DNA from: CAUZEO01 sp963578625
GTDB lineage: Bacteria; Verrucomicrobiota; Kiritimatiellia; SLOV01
NCBI GenBank assembly: GCA_963578625.1
Contig: CAUZEO010000015.1
Location: 1-34,837, forward strand
Reading direction: 5' to 3'
DNA: 34,837 bases
The stretch's first letter is position 1, and every line of letters begins with the position of its first letter. The position numbers and the translations under genes are program-made. This document shows positions 7,627-13,970 of this stretch, one piece after another. The notes below the pieces were generated by a model. The model made no database searches. It was not told the DNA's origin and was given only the letters and a program-made list of their open reading frames with translations.

Positions 7627-8106
7627 TCAGTTTCCGGCCGGGTTTGTTCCCAGACTCGGTTTACGAATAAAGCTTCTCGATGCATCGCCAGAGTTCTTCC
7701 ACGACAATTTTGAGTTTATTTTTTCCGTTGAAACTCTGGTCAATAGACGTGCGCCCTGGATGGCCGCGACACAGACGGTCGGGTCCCTTGAACTATACTG
7801 GTCCACCACCGCGGCGAAGAATCTGCGGAGCCTCTTGAGGGGATCGGACTCGAGATGCGGATCAATCGCAAACGACGCCGGAGTCAGCTTCTTGTCGATC
7901 CACCGGCCCAGTACCTGATGAGGCAGATCCTCTTTTGAAGGGAAATGATGGAACAGAGCTCCCCTGGCAACTCCGACATCCCCACAAATTTCGCCCATGG
8001 AGGTCGCCGCATATCCCTGCTTCAACATCCAATTTTCGGCCGCATCAAGAATTTGATGCTTCCTGGAATGTTCTTCCCTTGTTCCTGCTATGCTTTCTTG
8101 CTTCAA
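7627..8106 (-). pseudogene. TetR family regulator, internally deleted and frameshifted
   Basis: The open frame gives 159 residues from TTG 8106. The N-terminal helix-turn-helix domain is complete (about residues 17-65; key parts ATSMGEICGDVGVARGALFHHF and SKEDL). The ligand domain is too short: the first helix (LRRFFAAVVDQYS) jumps directly into a typical last-helix segment (VAAIQGARLLTRVS), so roughly 40 family residues seem missing. Near 7727 an A-rich run precedes a frame switch. The neighbouring frame reads KIVVEELWRCIEKLYS and stops at 7661-7663, which is the expected family ending, while the annotated frame runs on into unrelated sequence. DNA binding may survive, but ligand sensing probably does not. 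The operator at 8111-8134 is just upstream. Confidence 0.7.
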
Positions 8107-8110
8107 AGTT

Positions 8111-8134
8111 TACTAACCGACCGTTCGGTTAGTA
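8111..8134. promoter_or_regulatory. TetR-type operator palindrome
   Basis: TACTAACCGA (8111-8120) and TCGGTTAGTA (8125-8134) form a perfect 10-bp inverted repeat with a 4-base centre. This resembles the ACCGACCGGTCGGT class of TetR/AcrR operators. It lies five bases before the TetR start, as expected for autoregulation, and 195 bases before the divergent dioxygenase gene at 8329, which it may also control. Confidence 0.75.
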
Positions 8135-8150
8135 ACAATCATTCGAAGAC

Positions 8151-8165
8151 TAGCCCGCATATCTC
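8151..8165 (+). repeat. solo TAGCCCGC-type repeat end
   Basis: TAGCCCGCATATCTC matches the terminal repeat of the 76-bp element at 7385 (one difference in 15) and is identical to 16806-16820. No partner arm is seen nearby. It lies between the TetR operator and the PhyH gene. Confidence 0.6.
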
Positions 8166-8328
8166 TCCACCGGAGAAACTTGGCGACCTAAATGTCTATG
8201 GCTTAAATGGTTACATAGTTTGTCGCCATTTTGTTTTTGAAGCGTCAGGCAAGACAAACAGGAAATTGCGTGGATTTGACCGACCATCGTGGCAAGATTC
8301 GATGAGAAGCGATTGATTGGTGAAATCA

Positions 8329-9087
8329 ATGAACCACAAAGAGCAGTTTGAGAGAGAAGGATACCTATCTGGAATCGACATTCTTTCTGCGTCCGAAGTC
8401 GGGGGAATACGGTCCGAGTTTGATGGGGTCGAATCCCAGCTTGGCAGGGAAGAGGCACAAGTCGGGATTCTTGGTAAGGAGAGGGAAATTCCATGGCTAT
8501 GGTCTCTCGCGACCCACCCTGCCATTCTGGATGCCGTGCAATTCGTGTACGGAGACGATTTACTCCTGATAGGTACGCATGTCTTCTGTAAATATCCGGT
8601 CGAAGATACCGGAACTGAAGCGTTCGTTGCCTGGCATCAGGACGTGACGTACTGGGGACTTGCGCCTCCCAAAGCCATCACCGCCTGGCTTGCGATTGAC
8701 GATACGGATGAAGAAAACGGAGCGATGATGGTAATCCCCGGGAGTCACACGGTTGGAATCCTTGACCACGGGAAGAGCCACGAGGAGGGCAATTTACTCT
8801 CCGTAAACCAGGCGGTATCGAACGAGGCATTCGATCCGGATTCGGCGGTCACGTTGACGCTACGGGCGGGACAGATATCACTGCACGACGGATTGACGAT
8901 TCACGGATCGCTCCCAAACCACTCTCCACGGCGGCGCTGCGGTGCCGCAATTCGATATACCACACCGGAGGTCAGGAATGTAGGCAATGCAAAGCAGACC
9001 TTTGATTGGCAGGCCGTGCTGGTGCGGGGCGAGGACACCCACGGAAATCTGAAGCTTCTGCCTGAGCCGGATTTTGCAGTGAAGTGA
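8329..9087 (+). CDS. phytanoyl-CoA dioxygenase (PhyH) family Fe(II)/2-oxoglutarate enzyme
   Basis: 252 residues from ATG 8329; an in-frame TTG at 8317 with a GAGAAG seven bases upstream is an alternative start. The double-stranded beta-helix iron site is complete: His103-x-Asp105 (AWHQD), distal His192 (LTIHGS) and the 2-oxoglutarate-binding Arg near 202 (RRRCGAAIRY). Other family marks are KAITAWLAIDDT, NGAMMVIPGSH and LRAGQISLHDG. Bacterial members hydroxylate varied small molecules, from ectoine-like to halogenated or lipid substrates. The substrate is unknown here. It diverges from the decayed TetR gene and converges with the SPFH operon, with only 11 bases between stops. Confidence 0.88.
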   Translation: MNHKEQFEREGYLSGIDILSASEVGGIRSEFDGVESQLGREEAQVGILGKEREIPWLWSLATHPAILDAVQFVYGDDLLLIGTHVFCKYPVEDTGTEAFVAWHQDVTYWGLAPPKAITAWLAIDDTDEENGAMMVIPGSHTVGILDHGKSHEEGNLLSVNQAVSNEAFDPDSAVTLTLRAGQISLHDGLTIHGSLPNHSPRRRCGAAIRYTTPEVRNVGNAKQTFDWQAVLVRGEDTHGNLKLLPEPDFAVK

Positions 9088-9098
9088 TTTGCCTTTCC

Positions 9099-10034
9099 TC
9101 AACCGCCTTCTGCGTGGGATCTGCCTGGAAGGCCACCTTGCTCGGATACCACGTCCTTGCTGCTGTCACCGAGCTCGATCAGTGGGGTAACACCTTCGGG
9201 GATGAGGTCGATCGACGCGTTGGATGTAAGCAGCTGATCGGTTTCCATTACGTCGAGAACCGACTCCAAGATCTCTTCATCCTGACGGGCGATTTCGTTG
9301 AGGGCCTGTCCGACAATCCGCGGGCGGCTCGAGGCCGCCTCGGCCAGTTGCTGCGACACCTTGAATGCCGTTTCACTTTTTATAAGTCCCACCCGGTTCT
9401 CGCCGTCCTGCTTCATCGCGCTCGTCACCTGCACTAGCCTTTTGACGACCTTTTCCGTGATGTTCTCCACCATGTGGTTATCCGTAAAAGCCACTTTCCG
9501 AATGTAGACCGAACCGAGGCTGTACCCCCATTTCTCGGACAGAGGGGAGACAGTCTGGCGTACCGTTCTACTCAGGCTGTGCCGGTCCTCCAGCATTTTC
9601 TCCATTTCCAAATTGCTCAGCGTTGAGATCGTGGAACTGGCGACGTTGGCCTGCAGTGATCCGTCAGGATTGGAGTTGATGAAGAGATAGGACACCGGAT
9701 CTTTCACGCGCATTTCGTACCAGATCCCAACTCCCATGGGTGTGCCCTCTTCCGAGTTCACCATCTGGCTCCTCAGGTAATGCTGACGGAGGGCGGTATT
9801 TACGGTGTAGAGCTTTCCGAAAAACGGGACCAGCAATGCCTTGGGACCGAATACGACGAAGGGGAAGTAGATGCCGGCCTCGTCGAGGGTGCCAATCACT
9901 TTACCAAACAGGGTAAAAACCTTTGTTTCGCACTCATTGACGATGGTGTAGAGCCTCAAGATCCGCAGAAGCGCGGTGATGATCGGAATCGTCAGAAGCC
10001 CGACGACCAAAGAGATGACTACGCCCGGACCCAT
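9099..10034 (-). CDS. SPFH/Band 7 domain membrane protein (HflC-like partner)
   Basis: 311 residues. ATG at 10034 overlaps the TAA of the upstream gene (TAATG), which indicates translational coupling. Residues about 5-25 form a membrane anchor (VVISLVVGLLTIPIITALL). The SPFH domain follows, with GKVIGTLDEAGIYFPF, a YEMRVKDPVSYLF strand and a YIRKVAFTDNHMVENI turn. A helical region ends in an Ala/Glu-rich stretch (VSQQLAEAASSRP). Such proteins form large membrane microdomain cages, and HflK/HflC pairs regulate FtsH. No NfeD-like gene or protease lies in the pair's operon. The family is clear; a HflC role is inferred from pairing. Confidence 0.85.
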   Translation of the reverse strand: MGPGVVISLVVGLLTIPIITALLRILRLYTIVNECETKVFTLFGKVIGTLDEAGIYFPFVVFGPKALLVPFFGKLYTVNTALRQHYLRSQMVNSEEGTPMGVGIWYEMRVKDPVSYLFINSNPDGSLQANVASSTISTLSNLEMEKMLEDRHSLSRTVRQTVSPLSEKWGYSLGSVYIRKVAFTDNHMVENITEKVVKRLVQVTSAMKQDGENRVGLIKSETAFKVSQQLAEAASSRPRIVGQALNEIARQDEEILESVLDVMETDQLLTSNASIDLIPEGVTPLIELGDSSKDVVSEQGGLPGRSHAEGG

Positions 10035-11038
10035 TATTTCGGGTCCTCCACAGAGCCTGTTCCCGGCGAAGATTGCACGATTCTTCGAGTTCTCCCGTAC
10101 AGGGGAATACGAAGATTTCTGATGTATGCCTGCAACGCCGCGGATCCACCTTCGGTCTTGATGCCGCCGAGTGTGGTTGCCAGCTCCCGCAACGGGGCGA
10201 CCTCGGCCTGGGCGTTGTTGGTCGCGATTTCCACGGCCCTCTTGCTCATGGTAATCTGTTGTTCGGAATCCGCCCGCGCAGTACTGATGTCAGCCGCGAC
10301 CTGGTTGCGGGTGCTGTTGATTGCGGAGAGTGCGTGGTCGACTTCGGGGGGCGGATCGATTTCCGTAATCAGCGCCGCGTCCAGTTCGATGCCGTACCGG
10401 CCCAAAGTTTCCTGGCATTGCTCTTCCATGTACTGATTGATGAGGGGGAGGTTTTTTCTAAGGTCGTTAATCGATACTCCCTCGGACATTTGCACTGCGC
10501 TGCCGCCCTCATTGCCCTCGAGTTCTTCCTCTTCGATCAGGCTTTGACCTTGGGGATCGACGAAATTCGAGATGCGCTCCCGCAGCACCGAGACGAAATA
10601 TCCCATTACGTGTTCCAGCGGACTGGCGACGGCGAACAGGTAAGCATAGAGATTGCTCTCGCCCACCCGGAACCGGATCTGCCCGTTTACGCCGGTAGTC
10701 AGGTTATCCTTTGTTACCGCTTCGATCGTGGATTGGCTTTTGGTTGGATCCCACGTGAGATCGGCGGCCTGGGTAGCGACGCTGACCTTGTGGACCCTTT
10801 GCCAGGGCCATTTGAAATAGGGGCCTCCCGGAGGGATTACGCGGACCTGGGGAAACTTGTACCGCTCCAATTCGTCATCCGACAATTCGGAACTCGGGCT
10901 CTGTTGCTCCAGTTTTTGTGCCGCGCCGAAAGAGGTGACAACCGCGCGCTCGTCCGGGCGAACCGTGTAGAATCCGCGTAGAATGACGCGAAACACAAAG
11001 TAGATCACCAAACCAGCAATGAACGCCACGAATCCCAT
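10034..11038 (-). CDS. SPFH/Band 7 domain membrane protein (HflK-like)
   Basis: 334 residues from ATG 11038. The N-terminus has one membrane span (FIAGLVIYFVFRVILRGFY) directly followed by TVRPDERAVVTSFG, the classic HflK-type opening of the SPFH domain. Residues about 40-60 hold an acidic insertion (SSELSDDELERYKF). A second long acidic loop lies near residues 170-185 (EEEELEGNEGG). The helical tail (RNQVAADISTARADSEQQI) is the usual flotillin-like coiled coil. AAGGAGGT lies at about 11053-11060, 14-16 bases before the ATG, rather far; an in-frame ATT five codons earlier is closer. It is the first gene of a coupled pair with the SPFH gene at 9099. Confidence 0.85.
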   Translation of the reverse strand: MGFVAFIAGLVIYFVFRVILRGFYTVRPDERAVVTSFGAAQKLEQQSPSSELSDDELERYKFPQVRVIPPGGPYFKWPWQRVHKVSVATQAADLTWDPTKSQSTIEAVTKDNLTTGVNGQIRFRVGESNLYAYLFAVASPLEHVMGYFVSVLRERISNFVDPQGQSLIEEEELEGNEGGSAVQMSEGVSINDLRKNLPLINQYMEEQCQETLGRYGIELDAALITEIDPPPEVDHALSAINSTRNQVAADISTARADSEQQITMSKRAVEIATNNAQAEVAPLRELATTLGGIKTEGGSAALQAYIRNLRIPLYGRTRRIVQSSPGTGSVEDPK

Positions 11039-11332
11039 AGTAACAGCGTGAATACCTCCTTAGCGCCGCCGACCCTATTGAAGTGGCGCGGGGATTGCAA
11101 CCCAAAGTAGCCATCGCGGATCCGCGGGATATTGAGGTTGGGGGAAGATAACGCAACATTGAGATCGGGAACATCCGCGAGAAGACCCATAAGCCGGGGG
11201 GTGCAGCGAAAAAGGAGGAACATGAGAGGGAGTGTCGTTGCGACAGTGCCGACTGTACCGGTAGGAATGGGGGGAGGATCCCGCCTCCGTCGCCGGATCA
11301 CCTGGTCCATGTGCCGGAGGTTGGCCCCCGCC

Positions 11333-12910
11333 TCATACATCCTTTTTCGTCCACTCCCCGTCAATCAGTCGCCAAGTCGTACCGCCCTGGTTTTTGTCCT
11401 GCAGGATGGCAGGTAATCGGTGTGGGCGGACGTTGTCGAACGATTGGAGCATAGCGAACCTCACTAGAGACGCGGGGATACCAACCGCAGTGAAACCGGG
11501 GTGCCCGGTCGCCGGGTAGGGGCCACCGTGATTCATGGCGGGACTGACCGCGACGCCTGTCGGCATTTTGTCATTCAGCAGCCGGCCGACCTTGTCGCGC
11601 AATCGGGGCGCAACGCGGCCGTACGCGTCTTCGTCGCCGCCACCCGAATCGGAATAGACGCTGCCCGTAAGATTGCCTTCAAATTGCTCCACCACGCTGC
11701 AGGCCTGATCGACATCGTCCGCAATAACAAAGAGCGAAGAGTTTCCGAATGCCTCGGTCTGCATGGCTTCGGGATTATTCAGAAACTGGTCGCCCGAGAC
11801 CGCCATCAGTGTATTTGACTGACCGTATCCCTGTCCGGCACCGGCCAGATTGCCAGTGAGAAGCGCAGCGCCCGCGTTCTGAAGGGTAGCCAGGCTCTCC
11901 TGCAGGGATGATTCCACCGCTTTAGAGAGAAGTGTTCCCACTGGGGCGTTACTGAATTTCCCGGACACTGAAGAGATGAAGTCGCGTGATTTATCGTCAT
12001 CGACCAGCAGCACGAGTCCCGGATTCGTGCAGAACTGGCCCGTACCCATCAGGCAACTGGTCGTAAACTCATCGGCGATTTCTTCAGATCTCTCCCGGAG
12101 AGCGCCCGGAAGGATGACAACCGGATTGACGCTGGAGAGTTCCAGGTAGATCGGCTTCCCGGCGGCCTCCGCCGCCTTTTTCAGCTTCAATCCCGCGGAC
12201 CGGCTACCGGTGTAGCCGGTTGCGCCTACGCGCGAGTCGGAGACCAGTCGTTCGCCGTCGGGGTGCGATGTGCGATACAGAAGCTGCACCACGCCTTGCG
12301 GCATGCCTGTCTCGTCAGCAGCTTCCTGGGCGAGAACGCCGAACAGGCGTGTTGTTCCCGGGTGCGAGGAATTGGCTTTCGCGATGACCGGGTTGCCGGC
12401 CGCGATTGCCGCGGCAAAGTCGCCGCCGGAGATGCTTCCGAAGGCAAATGGGAAATTGTTGGGTCCAAAAACGCAGACCGGTCCGATCGGCGCGTAGTAT
12501 GAGCGGATCCCGTTGGATGAGTCGATCGTCGGCATTGACCAGGAGCCTTCGCGCGCGGCGGCGGCGGCTTGTCGAAGCTGGCCGCAGGTACGTGGGAGTT
12601 CGACATCCGCCAGCCGCGGCGAAGCCGGATACCCAGTCTCCTGGTTCGCCATCTCGACCAGCTCCTCCGCCGCCGATTCGATGCGGTCGGCATACGCCTC
12701 CAGAAATTTCGAGATGCTCTCCCTGGAAAGGTTCCGCATTGCATGGAACGCGCTTTGTGCCGCGTTCAGTGCATCATCGCAGTCGTCCCATGAACTCACT
12801 GGGTATTCATCCGCGAGGGTCTCTTTCGTAACCGGGTTTTCCGCCTGAAACGTAGCGGCTGACCGGGCAGATCGCCATTCGCCAGCGACGAGAATCGATT
12901 GTATTGGCAT
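11333..12910 (-). CDS. NADP-dependent aldehyde dehydrogenase, alpha-ketoglutaric semialdehyde dehydrogenase type
   Basis: 525 residues from ATG 12910, chosen because GGAGTG lies about eight bases upstream and the family starts here (IQSILVAGEWRSA), although the frame is open to 12988. Aldehyde dehydrogenase signatures are complete: GPNNFPFAFG near 149-158, the cofactor lysine in PVIAKANSSHP (Lys178), general base Glu257 (YLELSSVNP) and catalytic Cys294 (GQFCTNPG). The FPFAFG and SCLMGTGQFCTNPG wording is typical of the KGSADH branch, which oxidises 2,5-dioxopentanoate to 2-oxoglutarate at the end of oxidative pentose, hexarate and hydroxyproline pathways. This fits a sugar-acid catabolic setting. 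The SPFH operon starts about 295 bases downstream. Confidence 0.85.
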   Translation of the reverse strand: MPIQSILVAGEWRSARSAATFQAENPVTKETLADEYPVSSWDDCDDALNAAQSAFHAMRNLSRESISKFLEAYADRIESAAEELVEMANQETGYPASPRLADVELPRTCGQLRQAAAAAREGSWSMPTIDSSNGIRSYYAPIGPVCVFGPNNFPFAFGSISGGDFAAAIAAGNPVIAKANSSHPGTTRLFGVLAQEAADETGMPQGVVQLLYRTSHPDGERLVSDSRVGATGYTGSRSAGLKLKKAAEAAGKPIYLELSSVNPVVILPGALRERSEEIADEFTTSCLMGTGQFCTNPGLVLLVDDDKSRDFISSVSGKFSNAPVGTLLSKAVESSLQESLATLQNAGAALLTGNLAGAGQGYGQSNTLMAVSGDQFLNNPEAMQTEAFGNSSLFVIADDVDQACSVVEQFEGNLTGSVYSDSGGGDEDAYGRVAPRLRDKVGRLLNDKMPTGVAVSPAMNHGGPYPATGHPGFTAVGIPASLVRFAMLQSFDNVRPHRLPAILQDKNQGGTTWRLIDGEWTKKDV

Positions 12911-13062
12911 ACCTAATTCACTCCTTTTCGTTGAGCCGGGCATTGGACAGCAAAGTTGCGGTCGAAGACAATCATATTGAGACCTCAAGAATAGGGCCAG
13001 GCCCGAATATTGCTTACGATTGCTGAAATTGCGGGGAGGGGTTGGATTTGTTTGCTGTGAAC

Positions 13063-13872
13063 CTAGATCCTTATTCTTTCGGGTGGATCGCCTTCGCCGG
13101 TGTAGGTGAAGTACGGGGCCATGTAGGAAAAGAGGGACATGCGGCGCTGGTCTTCAGAACGGTTCGGTTCGCTGGCATGAAATAGCAGACTGTGAAACAT
13201 GAGAACGTCGCCGGCTTCCAACGGAACGTACGTGGTCTGGTTCTGAAGTTCTTCCGTGAGGTCAATCTGAAGCTCCGCGCCATGATGCTTTACCGCGCCC
13301 CGCCGGTGAGAGCCGGGAATCACCTGGAGCGCACCATTCCCAATTTTCGCGGCGTCGATCGCGGTCATAGCACTGATGAATTCATTGGGTTCATATTCCC
13401 AATACACCGCATCCTGGTGCCACGGCTTTTCGCGACCCACCTTCCCCTGCTTCATCATAACCACATCCCGATAGAGTTCGATGACTGGTCCGTAGAAGAG
13501 CTGCAGAAATACGATTACGGTCTTGTGTGAACACATCCGCCGAAACGCTTCGCTGTGGTCGTACATTCCGCCAATCTTTCGAAAGACGGGTCGATCCGGG
13601 TCAGGCCACTTTGCCGGATCTTCCGTCGTGAATCCTTCACGAACTGCATCGAGATCCAGGTAGCTCCCGGCGATTCGATTCAACTCCTGATCCAATTCGG
13701 CCAGTTCACCTGTTGACAGGACGCTCCGAAAAACAAGAAATCCGTTTTCCTCGAAGAAGGCTTTCTGATCTTCCGCGGCAGCCGGCGCGCCCGCCAGGTA
13801 CGTGCTCACAGCAGGTTTGATTTCCACTTCTTCGAAGGCGTCAATTGATATTTTGGCAGCGCCCCCGTTCAT
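13063..13872 (-). CDS. phytanoyl-CoA dioxygenase (PhyH) family protein, second copy
   Basis: 269 residues from ATG 13872. The open frame extends to 13944, but the upstream residues are not family-like; a GAAAGG lies a few bases before 13872. The iron site is His152-x-Asp154 (PWHQDAVYW) and His232 (SLLFHASEPN), with the 2-oxoglutarate Arg at about 243-244 (DQRRMSLF). FFEENGFLVFRSVLS is the standard N-terminal helix-strand of the family. It shares the fold but little sequence with the protein at 8329, so the two are probably not recent duplicates. It sits on the same strand as the aldehyde dehydrogenase, 152 bases upstream, and diverges from the giant secreted protein. Substrate unknown. Confidence 0.87.
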   Translation of the reverse strand: MNGGAAKISIDAFEEVEIKPAVSTYLAGAPAAAEDQKAFFEENGFLVFRSVLSTGELAELDQELNRIAGSYLDLDAVREGFTTEDPAKWPDPDRPVFRKIGGMYDHSEAFRRMCSHKTVIVFLQLFYGPVIELYRDVVMMKQGKVGREKPWHQDAVYWEYEPNEFISAMTAIDAAKIGNGALQVIPGSHRRGAVKHHGAELQIDLTEELQNQTTYVPLEAGDVLMFHSLLFHASEPNRSEDQRRMSLFSYMAPYFTYTGEGDPPERIRI

Positions 13873-13970
13873 TTTGAACCTTTCATTGCAATAAAATCCT
13901 CCCGTTTCCGTTGAATTAAAAGGCCCTATTGACCAATTTGCCATGCAATTCTATCCTATAGGCGGCCCTG

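Noticed and set aside
7627..8106. TetR gene as a normal short regulator
   Set aside because: The ligand domain jumps from its first to its last helix, and the expected C-terminal helix appears in another frame, so the apparent 159-residue product is not a normal family member.
11005..11364. Minus-strand frame of up to 119 codons between the aldehyde dehydrogenase and SPFH genes
   Set aside because: It overlaps both neighbours, has no ribosome binding site and no recognisable motif; one hydrophobic stretch alone is not enough.
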